Of a stretch of DNA of 64,000 bases, positions 10,074 to 18,665 are shown piece after piece. Positions within the stretch are counted from its first letter, which is position 1. The number at the start of each line of letters is the position of its first letter. Origin of the DNA: Paenilisteria newyorkensis (lineage in GTDB: Bacteria; Bacillota; Bacilli; Lactobacillales; Listeriaceae). The DNA is taken from contig NZ_JNFB01000047.1 in NCBI RefSeq assembly GCF_000766145.1, forward strand, positions 44,494-108,493. The letters are read 5' to 3'. The notes under the pieces are model-generated. The model was given only the letters and a program-made list of their open reading frames with translations. It had not been told where the DNA came from and made no database searches. The position numbers were made by a program, and so were the translations under genes.

Positions 10074-11242
10074 GTCAAAACCTCCTCATCCGGATCAATC
10101 TCACGCACAGTATGACCGCTCACATCAATAATCTTGCTAAACTGCCATTTCCGCGCAAACGCCACGCTCTCCACCAAATCATCGAAAAAACTAAGCGAAC
10201 TGTTCGGCGTCTTCGCAAGCCAATCTTCCGCCAAATACGTCGTCTCAAGCGAATAATGAATAAACGTTTTCGCGTCCGGCGCATCCTCCTTCAACGTCCG
10301 CCGTTTCAGCGACACAATCTCATCCAGATTCAGCGCCAGCCCCACCGCCGGCCAATTATCCTCTCCAAACTCAGCGAAAAGTGAATCATAACGCCCGCCG
10401 CTTAAGAAATGAACCGCCGACATGTCCGCATAACCTCGAAAAATTGCGCCCGTATAATAATGAAGCTCCTGCACCAATCCAATATCCACCGACAAATGCT
10501 CCGGCACATTCACGACCCCGATAATCGTCTCCATCTGCGCCAACGCCTCCAAAATAACACCGTTTTCCGTCAACGCCCGAGCCTCCCGAATCGTGTCCAC
10601 CGAACCAAACAAGCGCGGCAATGCCAAAATAAAATCATCCATCGCGCTCGGGTGGCTTTCCACAAATGACCGAATCCCGAATAAACTCTTATTCTGCAAC
10701 ACTTGGCGGAAGTTCTCCTCATCACTACCCTGCAAATCCAGCGTCTGAATAATCGCCTGATAAATCGCCGCGTGCCCAATCTCAATTTGGAAATCACTAA
10801 TTCCCAGCTGCTTCAAAACCGCAATTGCGCTCGTAATGCACTCAATCTCCGCTTTAATAGAAGCAAAGCCGATAATCTCAATCCCAGCTTGCGTCATTTC
10901 ATTGCGTTCCCCAGCCAATTCCTCATTCGCCCGAAACACCTTTCCACTATAAGAAAGCTTGAGCGGCGGCGTCACCCCCGTCGTACTAATCACCCGACCA
11001 ATTGGTGACGTCATATCCGGTCGCAACACCGTCAACCGCCCCTTTTTATCAAAAAAGCGATACAAATTCACGTCATTAATCGCCGAAAAAACATCATCAA
11101 ATTCGATAACCGGCGTCTCGATCCGCTGATAACCACGCGCATGAAACGACCGATTCACCAGATGTTCCATATCATAAGCCGACGCCGCCTCTTTAAAAAG
11201 TTTATCTCTGGTTCCAATAGGTAAATTCCGATTCCATTTCAT
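10070..11242 (-). CDS. hisZ: ATP phosphoribosyltransferase regulatory subunit
   Basis: HisZ is a catalytically inactive relative of histidyl-tRNA synthetase that activates short HisG. The sequence shows the motif 2-like segment [17 protein letters not shown], the [20 protein letters not shown] stretch and SGGRYDSL. An in-frame ATG at 11257 would add five residues, but GGGGC lies eight bases before the ATG at 11242, giving [14 protein letters not shown], which I prefer (390 residues). It is the first gene of the his operon, 29 bases or more behind a strong promoter. Confidence 0.9.
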   Translation of the reverse strand: MKWNRNLPIGTRDKLFKEAASAYDMEHLVNRSFHARGYQRIETPVIEFDDVFSAINDVNLYRFFDKKGRLTVLRPDMTSPIGRVISTTGVTPPLKLSYSGKVFRANEELAGERNEMTQAGIEIIGFASIKAEIECITSAIAVLKQLGISDFQIEIGHAAIYQAIIQTLDLQGSDEENFRQVLQNKSLFGIRSFVESHPSAMDDFILALPRLFGSVDTIREARALTENGVILEALAQMETIIGVVNVPEHLSVDIGLVQELHYYTGAIFRGYADMSAVHFLSGGRYDSLFAEFGEDNWPAVGLALNLDEIVSLKRRTLKEDAPDAKTFIHYSLETTYLAEDWLAKTPNSSLSFFDDLVESVAFARKWQFSKIIDVSGHTVREIDPDEEVLT

Positions 11243-11282
11243 ATTTCTAAGCCCCATTCCACGTTAACTTTATTGTATTACC

Positions 11283-11311
11283 ATATTAGCAGGTTAAAGC
11301 GTTTTTGTAAA
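11283..11311 (-). promoter_or_regulatory. SigA-type promoter of the his operon
   Basis: On the minus strand TTTACA (11306-11311) and TAATAT (11283-11288) are separated by 17 bases. The leader to hisZ would be only about 35 bases, and no T-box sequence or attenuator hairpin was seen, so control by histidine would have to act at initiation or through HisG-HisZ feedback. Confidence 0.7.
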
Positions 11312-11505
11312 TACAAAAGGAAGAATATCTCCAGTATATCAATAAGTTCATAGAATATTCTAGAAATAAGTCGAGCTTGCCATTCAAATATGTCTAAAAT
11401 GTCATGGTTTTTCGTCAAAAAACGGAAATATTGTATTTTTCCTCCGCCAATTACTGCTACGATTAAGTTAGTTCTACAAAATAAAAAAAGCAAGGGGCGA
11501 AGAGA

Positions 11506-14067
11506 ATGAATAAAATAATGAAGCAAACAGCATTACTTTTAGTAGCAACAAACGTATTTGCAGCATCGGTTATAGCAGTTGCGCCAGTTGGGGCAACTGC
11601 AGCAAATCAATCAATACAAGGATCTATCTATGGAACAGTGAAAGCAGAAATCAACGCACTTTTCATCGGTAAAGACCCAGAAAACGATATTCGAGCGGGA
11701 CTTGATCGTGTACCTGTCAATGACGCGATAGAAGATGTGGCACTTTTAGAAGATCCGGTACAACAAGCAGAGTTACGCCTCATTTTGGATAAAGCGATTA
11801 GCCAACTAGCAGCTAAAATCGAGGCCTCATTGACGGTAGATACCGCTTTAAATGGCGCAACTGAAATCACTGGCAAACTAGAAGCACAGAGCGTTTTTAT
11901 CGCAGAAGTTTACAACGCAACAGGTAAAAAAATCGCGATGACAACAGGCATGGCAACGGAGGACAATACATACAAAATAGCGCTAAATCGCGTGAACCGC
12001 TATGACGAAGACGGCTCGTGGCTCGATATGGGAGCAGTCGCACTAGAAAAAGGCATGAAAGTTAAAGTCTATGTGAACCTACTGAACGCTAAAGGACAGC
12101 GCTTCGTGGCAGCAGATACAACACAAGAAGTTATCGGCATCCCTTATGACGAAGCAGAAGCAGCTGTTTTAGGTCTGTTTGTCAACAATGATCCTGCTAA
12201 AATGATTGCGACGACGGCGAGCAAAGCAAGTGTAGCAGAGGCTCAGATGAAAGTTGCCGTTTTACCAGCATCCCCAGCAAAAGATACGTTACAAGGAAAT
12301 CTAGACAGAGCTAAAACGCTTGTAGGTGCACGTGATGCGTTCCAAGGAATCACATTGAGCGAGGATCATAAAGCAGCTATTTTTGCGTTCGACAATGCAG
12401 AGCAAGTGGAGTATATTTACCGCTTTACAGTCAATAATAACGCGATAACAACGACGAGTACAGTAAGCGGTAACAAAAAAAATGCTGTATCAGCCAGTAA
12501 CTTAGCAATTGGAGATACAGTTGCAGTTTGGATACAAGCACAAAATAAGTATTACCTACTTGCAGACTTAGAGGTGACAGCAGTTCCTACACCTGCAGAA
12601 CTTGCACGTTACCTAGTGAATGGACTTTTTATAGAAGATAATCCTACAAATCATGTCAAGGCAACAACAAACCAAACAGAGTTGAATAAAGCCCAAGCAC
12701 AAGTTAATCTAGTGATGGACTATGTGGTAAGGGCAGGAATCCAGAAAGATTTAGATAAAGCAAAAAGTGAATTCAACATCATCGCACCAATCACGATTAA
12801 TCCAGTGACGACAAATGCAACGATGGTAACGGGAACTGGCGAACCAAATGCAGGAGTTGTTGTACGAAATGGTTCGCTCGTTCTAGGCTCAAGTATAGTA
12901 GGTGAAAATGGGGCGTATAGCGTTTCGATTCCACAGCAAACAGTAGGCACAACTCTTACAGTATATATTACAAAACCACTAAACGGTAAGGCGAATGTAG
13001 CGAGTATTTACGTAGCAAAAGGCGCGGATATCACGCTTTCTGTGAATGATTACAAGCTAGGGGAAGCGACAATAACAGGAACTTACGGCAAAAATATCCC
13101 ACGAGTTCGCCTTTGGGTCAACGGAAAAGCTGTTACACAAGCTACATTGAATGCAGATGGTACTTTTACAATTGATATGGCATCGAACTATGTTAAAGCA
13201 CTGACGGACGAGATCGAAATCGTAGCAGTCGATTCAAAATTCGTTGAGATAACACGTGTTTCTGGAGAAATCACAGGCTCGATTATTAAAGATTACGGAT
13301 TAACTGCGGATGGATATCAAGTGGATACGGCAAATCTAGAAGGGACTTATGGCAAAGATATAGCGAAAGTTTTTTTGTGGGTGAATGGCGAATCGGTGTC
13401 AGAAGCGACAACAAATCCAGATGGAACTTACCAGGCAGAAAACATCGCACAGTTTGTGGCATCAAAGAAAGATATTGTGGAAGTCGTTGGTGTTGACGCA
13501 CAAGACAAGGAAGTGAAACGCGTGAAAGTGAAGGTGACAAGTTCACCACTTGAGAACTGGGTAAAAGCGGATACGTATAAGTTTGGTACACAAACACTCA
13601 CTGGGACAATTGGTAAGAACATCAGCAAAGTGCGGCTTTGGGTCAATGGCAAGGCAGTACAAGAAGCAACGATAAACGAAGACTATAGCTATATTTTTGA
13701 AAATGCTAAGAGAAGTATTTTGAAAGAGACGGATTTGGTGGAAGTAGTTGGAGTGGATGATGCTTATGTAGAAATAGGTCGCGAACAAGTTTCTGTTGAA
13801 CCAATTGCGCTTGACCTTGAATTAACGGCAGATGATTATGCATTTGGAAGTCTGATGCTAACAGGAACTTATGGCAAGGATATTAAGTATGTGCGTCTTT
13901 TTGTGAACGGTGAAGTCGCAAAACAAGCTGATTTGGATCCAGTTACAGGGACATACACATGCAATGATATCATCAAAAAAATTACGAGTAATGCGGATAA
14001 TTTAGAAATTGTAGCGGTAGATGCGAAGTTTAAAGAAATTAAGCGTATATCGGTCACTATGAAGTAG
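11506..14067 (+). CDS. Secreted protein with Cry1Ac D-VI-like helical modules and Ig repeats
   Basis: The 853-residue protein starts at an ATG after AAGGGGCG. Residues 1-33 form a signal peptide ending near VGATA-AN. Three helical modules, each opening with a motif like LFIGKDP, LFVNNDP or LFIEDNP and ending in a helix rich in K and A, lie near 48, 218 and 370; they resemble the toxin Cry1Ac domain D-VI-related family of Listeria. Two beta-rich segments sit between them and one at about 425-505 resembles a bacterial Ig domain. Four Ig-like repeats of about 87 residues start near 509, 599, 686 and 773, each with a TGTYGKNI-like strand, VRLWVNG and a VVGVD strand. There is no LPXTG or other anchor, so it is probably released or loosely bound. 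Function is unknown; adhesion is inference. Confidence 0.85.
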   Translation: MNKIMKQTALLLVATNVFAASVIAVAPVGATAANQSIQGSIYGTVKAEINALFIGKDPENDIRAGLDRVPVNDAIEDVALLEDPVQQAELRLILDKAISQLAAKIEASLTVDTALNGATEITGKLEAQSVFIAEVYNATGKKIAMTTGMATEDNTYKIALNRVNRYDEDGSWLDMGAVALEKGMKVKVYVNLLNAKGQRFVAADTTQEVIGIPYDEAEAAVLGLFVNNDPAKMIATTASKASVAEAQMKVAVLPASPAKDTLQGNLDRAKTLVGARDAFQGITLSEDHKAAIFAFDNAEQVEYIYRFTVNNNAITTTSTVSGNKKNAVSASNLAIGDTVAVWIQAQNKYYLLADLEVTAVPTPAELARYLVNGLFIEDNPTNHVKATTNQTELNKAQAQVNLVMDYVVRAGIQKDLDKAKSEFNIIAPITINPVTTNATMVTGTGEPNAGVVVRNGSLVLGSSIVGENGAYSVSIPQQTVGTTLTVYITKPLNGKANVASIYVAKGADITLSVNDYKLGEATITGTYGKNIPRVRLWVNGKAVTQATLNADGTFTIDMASNYVKALTDEIEIVAVDSKFVEITRVSGEITGSIIKDYGLTADGYQVDTANLEGTYGKDIAKVFLWVNGESVSEATTNPDGTYQAENIAQFVASKKDIVEVVGVDAQDKEVKRVKVKVTSSPLENWVKADTYKFGTQTLTGTIGKNISKVRLWVNGKAVQEATINEDYSYIFENAKRSILKETDLVEVVGVDDAYVEIGREQVSVEPIALDLELTADDYAFGSLMLTGTYGKDIKYVRLFVNGEVAKQADLDPVTGTYTCNDIIKKITSNADNLEIVAVDAKFKEIKRISVTMK

Positions 14068-14210
14068 GATATCAGTGTGTCTAGAGCCAGTCATTTTCGA
14101 TGTTAAAGGCTTCGTTCCAGTATGCTAGTACAGGATTTTTTCTGAAAACGATCTATTATCGCCACGTTGAAATTTTTGAAAAACATGTACAATTATTTTT
14201 CTGCAATCAG

Positions 14211-14241
14211 ATGCCATGATAGTCGATATCATGGCATTTTT
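14211..14241 (+). terminator. Intrinsic terminator after the secreted Ig protein
   Basis: A perfect 11-bp stem (ATGCCATGATA with TATCATGGCAT) around a five-base loop is followed by TTTTTG. It lies about 140 bases after the stop codon and just before hisJ. Confidence 0.75.
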
Positions 14242-14284
14242 GTGTGGCGTGATGATACAATGGACAAAAAAGGAGCGATGCAAG

Positions 14285-15115
14285 ATGAAGAAATGGGATG
14301 GACACACGCATACGGAATTTTGTCCACACGGTACGGGAGATACGGTAGAGGCGATGATTGAAAAAGCGATTGGGCTTGGATTCACGGATTATTCGATTAC
14401 AGAACACCCGCCAATGCCAGCTGTTTTTGAGGCAGTTATTGCGAACCCGATGGAAGACATTGCGACAGCCGCGATTCGGTGGGATCAATTGGATGCTTAT
14501 TTTGAGCGTGCACATGCGATGAAGCGAAAATATAAAAATCAGATTAGGATCCATGTTGGCTTGGAAGTGGATTTCTTGCCAGGTTTTGAACAGGATACGC
14601 GAGCGTTATTGAGGGAATATGGTTCGCAGATGGATGATGGTGTCTTGTCGTTACACTTTATGCCAGGCATCGATGGTTGGCGTTTCATTGATTTTTCAGC
14701 GGAGGATTTTGAGGCGGGAATTTTGAAGCACTATGGTAGCTTTGAGGCGGTTCAGAAGGAATATTATGGATTTATTCGGGAATCGTTGTTAGCGGATTTG
14801 GGTCCAGCGAAACCGACGCGATTGGGGCATATTTCGCTTTGTCAGAAGTTTCAGCGCTTTTTTGCGGATGAAGATACTGGATTAAAAAAGGCTACGCGAC
14901 AACAGGTTTCGGAGTTGTTGAAGGATATCAAGGCGCGGAAATATCAGTTGGATTGGAATACGGCGGGACTTTACAAGGAGTTTTGCGGGGAAACATATCC
15001 GCCGCTTGAAGTGGTGAACGAGGCGCGCGGGCTGGGGATTGAATTGGTATATGGTTCCGACGCGCACAGTTTGGCAGATGTCGGACGTGGTTATGACTAC
15101 TATACAAAAAATTAA
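14285..15115 (+). CDS. hisJ: Histidinol-phosphatase, PHP family
   Basis: HisJ removes phosphate from histidinol phosphate, completing the set of his enzymes absent from the minus-strand operon. The 276 residues start DGHTHTEFCPHG, the first metal-binding motif of the PHP superfamily; ITEHPPM, LGHISLCQKF and GSDAHSLADVG supply further metal ligands. An upstream in-frame ATG at 14216 exists, but AGGAG at 14271-14275 sits nine bases before 14285 and the PHP motif begins at once, so the shorter start is right. It is a separate unit between two terminators. Confidence 0.93.
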   Translation: MKKWDGHTHTEFCPHGTGDTVEAMIEKAIGLGFTDYSITEHPPMPAVFEAVIANPMEDIATAAIRWDQLDAYFERAHAMKRKYKNQIRIHVGLEVDFLPGFEQDTRALLREYGSQMDDGVLSLHFMPGIDGWRFIDFSAEDFEAGILKHYGSFEAVQKEYYGFIRESLLADLGPAKPTRLGHISLCQKFQRFFADEDTGLKKATRQQVSELLKDIKARKYQLDWNTAGLYKEFCGETYPPLEVVNEARGLGIELVYGSDAHSLADVGRGYDYYTKN

Positions 15116-15149
15116 AAAGGATTGGGCGCCGAGACGCCCAATCCTTTTT
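15114..15149. terminator. Bidirectional terminator between hisJ and the permease
   Basis: A perfect 15-bp stem, AAAAAGGATTGGGCG at 15114-15128 with its complement at 15135-15149, has A-rich and T-rich ends and can stop transcription from both convergent genes. The permease stop codon overlaps it. Confidence 0.9.
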
Positions 15150-16443
15150 AAACCACAAATATGAAATAGCAGATAAACAAGACCATTAATACATACATAA
15201 TCGGGTGGACTTCTTTGTATCTACCTTTGAAGAACATTGTAATTGGGTAGAAAATGAAGCCAAGCGCGATTCCTGATGCAATCGAAAAGCTGAGTACCAT
15301 CATCAGAATAACCATGAAACAAGGTACGGCGATTTCGAATTTGGACCAGTCAATATGCGCCACGTTACCAATCATTAGAATCCCGACAATCACGAGTGCG
15401 GGCGTCGTTACAGCGCTTGTGATGACCCCGAGAAGTGGCGAGAAGAACATCGATAAACCGAAGCAAACCGCAATCACAATCGCCGTTAAACCAGTTCGGC
15501 CACCGACCGCAACACCAGCTGTTGACTCGACGTAAGACGTTGTTGTCGACGTTCCAAGAATCGAACCGACAATCGTTGCCGAGGAATCCGCGAACAAAGC
15601 ACGGCTCGCGCGCGGAATTTTATTATCCTTCATAAATCCAGCTTGATTCGCCACAGCCACAAGCGTTCCCGCCGTATCAAAGAAATCGATGAAGAAGAAT
15701 GTCAAAATAACAATCAGCATCTGCGGTGTGAAAATATCACCAAGATGGAAAAGCGCCTGTCCAAAAGTAGGCGAAATATCTGGAATTGGCGCTACAACTT
15801 GAGTCGGAACATCGATAAGCTGGAAAATCATGCCCACAACAGCAGTCGAAGCCATCCCGATAAAAATCGCGCCATTTACGTTCAATGTCATGAGAATAAT
15901 CGTAACTACGATGCCGAAAACAGCAAGCAACACCGCGCTATTATGCAAATCGCCAAGCGCTACGAGTGTCGCTTTATTTCCGACGATAATCCCAGCATTT
16001 TTCAAACCAAGAAAGGCGATGAAAAACCCAATCCCAGCCCCAACGGCAAATTTTAATTCAGTTGGAATCGCGTTGATAATTTTTTCACGAATCCCTGTTA
16101 CAGTAAGGACGATAAATACGCAACCTGAAACTAAAACGCCAGATAGTGCCGTTTCCCAAGGGATGCCCCACTGCGCGCAAACCGTGTACGCAAAAAAGGA
16201 ACTAAGCCCGATTCCAGGTGCTAGACCAATCGGATAGTTCGCGATGAATCCCATGAGTAGCGACCCGACGACAGCAGCTAGAGCCGTAGCCACGAACACC
16301 GCGCTCATATCCATGCCCGTTGTTGCAAGCGCGGACGGATTCACAAATAATATGTAAGCCATCGACAAGAACGTCGTTAACCCCGCCAAAATTTCTGTTT
16401 TCATCGTTGTCTTATTTTCTCGCAGTTTAAACAATTTTTCCAT
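15148..16443 (-). CDS. pbuG: Guanine/hypoxanthine permease, NCS2 (AzgA/PbuG) family
   Basis: This is a proton-linked purine importer of 431 residues with about 12 hydrophobic segments. TEILAGLTTFLSMAYILFVNP near the N-terminus is typical of the AzgA/PbuG branch of NCS2, and FFIDFFDTAGTLVAVANQAG and the glycine-rich SSATIVGSILGTSTTTSYVES form the substrate region. An open frame continues 40 codons upstream, but GGAGG sits 10 bases before the ATG at 16443, and the longer frame would run into the riboswitch. Substrate choice is supported by the guanine-type riboswitch in the leader; the family also contains adenine permeases. Confidence 0.92.
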   Translation of the reverse strand: MEKLFKLRENKTTMKTEILAGLTTFLSMAYILFVNPSALATTGMDMSAVFVATALAAVVGSLLMGFIANYPIGLAPGIGLSSFFAYTVCAQWGIPWETALSGVLVSGCVFIVLTVTGIREKIINAIPTELKFAVGAGIGFFIAFLGLKNAGIIVGNKATLVALGDLHNSAVLLAVFGIVVTIILMTLNVNGAIFIGMASTAVVGMIFQLIDVPTQVVAPIPDISPTFGQALFHLGDIFTPQMLIVILTFFFIDFFDTAGTLVAVANQAGFMKDNKIPRASRALFADSSATIVGSILGTSTTTSYVESTAGVAVGGRTGLTAIVIAVCFGLSMFFSPLLGVITSAVTTPALVIVGILMIGNVAHIDWSKFEIAVPCFMVILMMVLSFSIASGIALGFIFYPITMFFKGRYKEVHPIMYVLMVLFICYFIFVV

Positions 16444-16499
16444 TAAAAAAAGCCTCCCTGAATTGTGTTGTCGCACATTTTTCAAAGATGAGCCATCGC

Positions 16500-16535
16500 A
16501 AAAAAGAATCGATCCTGCTTTCAAACAGAAATCGA
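16500..16535 (-). terminator. Riboswitch-controlled terminator of the permease leader
   Basis: Downstream of the aptamer on the minus strand, TCGATTTCTGTTT pairs with AAAGCAGGATCGA (one bulged T, several U-G pairs) and is followed by TTCTTTTTT. This placement between aptamer and ribosome site suggests ligand-dependent early termination. Confidence 0.75.
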
Positions 16536-16548
16536 GATATGCTATTGC

Positions 16549-16613
16549 TCGTAGTTTAGCCATTTACGGTAGCTAAGTAGAAACGTCTGGGCCATATTCC
16601 TAGACATATACGA
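16549..16613 (-). promoter_or_regulatory. Purine riboswitch aptamer, guanine type
   Basis: On the minus strand the aptamer shows P1 arms TCGTA and TACGA, the conserved ATATGG before the second P2 arm, the J2/3 core GTTTCTAC, a P3 hairpin TTAGC/GCTAA with loop ACCGTAAAT, and ACTACGA at the end. The base that pairs with the ligand (position 74 in xpt numbering) reads C in CTA, which is the guanine/hypoxanthine form; adenine switches have U there. It controls the downstream purine permease. Confidence 0.93.
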
Positions 16614-16670
16614 CATGTGTTTATTTTAGCCTAGTTGGTGGCGGTTAGCAAGAGGTTGGGAGAAGAAATG

Positions 16671-16699
16671 TTGCGTGAGGATGGAGATTTTGTTATAAT
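16671..16699 (+). promoter_or_regulatory. Promoter of the antisense antitoxin RNA
   Basis: TTGCGT (16671-16676) and a perfect TATAAT (16694-16699) are 17 bases apart. A start near 16706 gives a transcript running toward the toxin gene. Confidence 0.7.
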
Positions 16700-16705
16700 G
16701 GGTAT

Positions 16706-16840
16706 GAAAAGAGAGTCGTGCTAGTAACACAACCCTCTTCGCAAGTAGAAGTTTCTCAGAACAGTGACTTATTTATAAGTGCTGGAATAGCCATCTATCA
16801 ACCGGTCAAAGTTGAGGTAGATGGCTATTCTTTGTCTTTT
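16706..16840 (+). ncRNA. Antisense RNA antitoxin of a type I toxin-antitoxin locus
   Basis: The RNA predicted from the promoter at 16671-16699 ends at a 13-bp terminator, GAATAGCCATCTA (16785-16797) with its complement at 16818-16830, followed by a T-rich tail. About 135 nt long, it overlaps the last codons and the whole 3' untranslated part of the convergent toxin message. That arrangement matches TxpA/RatA and BsrG/SR4 of Bacillus, where 3' pairing leads to decay of toxin mRNA. Calling it an antitoxin is inference from layout. Confidence 0.65.
16711..16737 (-). terminator. Probable terminator of the toxin mRNA
   Basis: On the minus strand GAGGGTTGTG pairs with CACGACTCTC using two G-U pairs and is followed by TTTTC. 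The same positions would be C-A mismatches on the plus strand, so the hairpin serves the toxin transcript. The toxin mRNA would therefore cover nearly all of the antisense RNA. Confidence 0.55.
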
Positions 16841-16935
16841 TGCACTGCTTTAGCAATCTTGACTACTAGACCGATTAAGGAAACTAAGAAGCTCCCAAAG
16901 CCAATCATGAGCGCAATCGCTTCTGCAACAGACAT
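16825..16935 (-). CDS. Holin-like type I toxin peptide
   Basis: The 36-residue peptide opens MSVAEAIALMIGFGSFLVSL, continues with a hydrophobic IGLVV stretch and ends in a basic-acidic tail KAVQKDKE. One membrane helix after a short polar start with the M-S-x-x-E-A pattern is the signature of the putative holin-like toxin (TxpA-related) family. AAAGGA lies six bases before the ATG. A longer frame upstream (to 17085) has no ribosome site and would run through the promoter. Overproduction of such peptides damages the membrane; the convergent antisense RNA is the probable antitoxin. Confidence 0.78.
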   Translation of the reverse strand: MSVAEAIALMIGFGSFLVSLIGLVVKIAKAVQKDKE

Positions 16936-17025
16936 GGTTGTCCTTTCCAAAGGGTTAGAGCTCATGTTCATAAGCATCACCACCTTCATGTTGATAGCCA
17001 CCATCTTTACGCCTCTACTGATTTT

Positions 17026-17054
17026 ATTATAACAAGAAAAACGAAACATGTACA
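17026..17054 (-). promoter_or_regulatory. Promoter of the toxin gene
   Basis: On the minus strand TGTACA (17049-17054) and a perfect TATAAT (17026-17031) are 17 bases apart. The 5' untranslated part would be about 85 bases, long enough to hide the ribosome site as known for other type I toxins. Confidence 0.6.
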
Positions 17055-17077
17055 TCTCTAGTTGAATTGAAGGTCTG

Positions 17078-17111
17078 AAAAACACTCATTTTGAAATGGG
17101 TGTTTTTATTT
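17078..17111 (+). terminator. Terminator-like hairpin upstream of the GH1 gene
   Basis: AAAAACACTCATT (17078-17090) pairs with AATGGGTGTTTTT (17095-17107); the single T-G pair works only in plus-strand RNA. It may shield the glucosidase promoter from read-through of the antitoxin RNA. Confidence 0.55.
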
Positions 17112-17149
17112 TGGCTTTCAATCCAAATACATCTTTACCAAGTTATAAG

Positions 17150-17178
17150 TTTATACTTTTAAAAGAATAGGGTATAAT
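17150..17178 (+). promoter_or_regulatory. Promoter of the glucosidase-gntR unit
   Basis: TTTATA (17150-17155) and TATAAT (17173-17178) are spaced 17 bases, about 45 bases before the glucosidase start. A GntR operator may overlap, but no clear palindrome was seen. Confidence 0.6.
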
Positions 17179-17223
17179 AAAGATATTAAACGGGTACTTG
17201 CTGCTCGTCTCTTGGAGGTAGAA

Positions 17224-18624
17224 ATGATGAAATATGAATTTCCGCAAGATTTTTGGTGGGGTAGTGCTGCGTCGGGTCCGCAAACGGAAGGGGCTGCTGC
17301 TGTTGATGGCAGAAAACCGAGTATTTGGGATCATTGGTATGAGATAGAACCAGGCCGTTTTTTCAATAATGTGGGGCCGGTGAACACGTCTAATTTTTAT
17401 TATCAATATAAAGAGGATATTCAGTTGATGAAGGAAACGGGGCATAATTCGTTTCGGACGTCGATTCAGTGGTCGCGCTTGATTCCTGATGGGATTGGGG
17501 ACGTGAATCCGAAAGCGGTGGATTTTTATAATCGTGTGATCGATGAGATGCTTGCGAATGGTGTCGAGCCGTTTATGAATCTGTATCATTTCGATATGCC
17601 GATGTCGATGCAGGAAATCGGTGGTTGGGAAAATCGCGAAGTTGTGAGTGCTTACGCGACTTTTGCAAAAACGTGTTTTGAATTATTTGGTGACCGTGTG
17701 AAGCATTGGTTTACGTTTAATGAGCCGATTGTTCCTGTTGAAATGGGCTATTTGTATGACGCGCATTATCCGAATGTTGTAGATTTCAAACGTGCGGTAC
17801 AGGTGGCGTATCACACGACGGTGGCTCATGCGCTTGCGGTGAAGGAGTACCATGTGCTCGAGCAACATGGTGAAATCGGGATTATCCTGAACTTGACGCC
17901 ATCTTACCCGCGTAGTCAAAATCCTGCTGATATTCGTGCGGCACATATCGCGGATTTAATTTTCAACCGCAGTTTCCTTGATCCAGTGACAAAAGGCGAG
18001 TTTCCTGCTGATTTGGTAGAAATTTTGAAGGAACATGATATTTTGCCGACGTATACGAAGGAAGATTTGGCGATTATTAAAAACAATATTATCGATATTC
18101 TGGGCGTGAATTATTACCAGCCGCGCCGTGTGAAAGCCAAGGAATATGCGGCTCATCCTGATGCGCCATTTATGCCGGAGCACTTATTTGATAACTACGA
18201 AATGCCATATCGCAAAATGAATCCGTATCGTGGCTGGGAAATTTTTGAGAAAGCGATTTACGATATTGCGATTAATCTGCGTGATAATTATGGTAACATT
18301 CCGTTCTTTATTTCTGAAAATGGGATGGGCGTTGAGGGCGAAGATCGTTATCGTACGGCGGAAGGCTACATTGATGACCATTACCGGATTGCGTTTATTA
18401 AGGATCATTTGAAGTGGTTGCATAAAGCGATGGCGGAAGGTGCGAACTGTAAAGGGTATCATCTGTGGACGTTTATGGATTGCTGGTCTTGGGCGAACGC
18501 GTACAAAAATCGTTATGGTTTGGTTGAAGTGAATCTCGATCAAGATTACAAGCGTACGATTAAATCTTCCGGGCGTTGGTATAAAGAGCTTTCTGATAAT
18601 CACGGTTTTGAGGATGCCGAGTAA
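17224..18624 (+). CDS. 6-phospho-beta-glucosidase, GH1 family
   Basis: This glycoside hydrolase of 466 residues splits phosphorylated beta-glucosides delivered by a PTS. The N-terminal FPQDFWWGSAASGPQTEG is typical of the family, the acid/base glutamate is E167 in TFNEP and the nucleophile is E365 in ISENG. The C-terminal phosphate-binding loop region (SSGRWYKEL) supports the phospho-glucosidase branch, though plain beta-glucosidase is possible. GGAGG at 17214-17218 fits ATG 17224 or the next codon; the upstream TTG lies in the ribosome site itself. It is followed 41 bases later by a GntR gene and forms a two-gene unit with it. No PTS permease is adjacent. Confidence 0.88.
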   Translation: MMKYEFPQDFWWGSAASGPQTEGAAAVDGRKPSIWDHWYEIEPGRFFNNVGPVNTSNFYYQYKEDIQLMKETGHNSFRTSIQWSRLIPDGIGDVNPKAVDFYNRVIDEMLANGVEPFMNLYHFDMPMSMQEIGGWENREVVSAYATFAKTCFELFGDRVKHWFTFNEPIVPVEMGYLYDAHYPNVVDFKRAVQVAYHTTVAHALAVKEYHVLEQHGEIGIILNLTPSYPRSQNPADIRAAHIADLIFNRSFLDPVTKGEFPADLVEILKEHDILPTYTKEDLAIIKNNIIDILGVNYYQPRRVKAKEYAAHPDAPFMPEHLFDNYEMPYRKMNPYRGWEIFEKAIYDIAINLRDNYGNIPFFISENGMGVEGEDRYRTAEGYIDDHYRIAFIKDHLKWLHKAMAEGANCKGYHLWTFMDCWSWANAYKNRYGLVEVNLDQDYKRTIKSSGRWYKELSDNHGFEDAE

Positions 18625-18665
18625 TTTTTATGGTAAAATAGAAAGAAAAAGAGGTGTTTAGCGTC

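Noticed and set aside
11258..11505. T-box or other histidine attenuator
   Set aside because: No T-box core sequence, specifier stem or terminator was found; the leader to hisZ is only about 35 bases.
11278..11526. 82-codon minus-strand frame between hisZ and the secreted protein
   Set aside because: It overlaps the his promoter and the start of the secreted protein, has no ribosome site and no family pattern.
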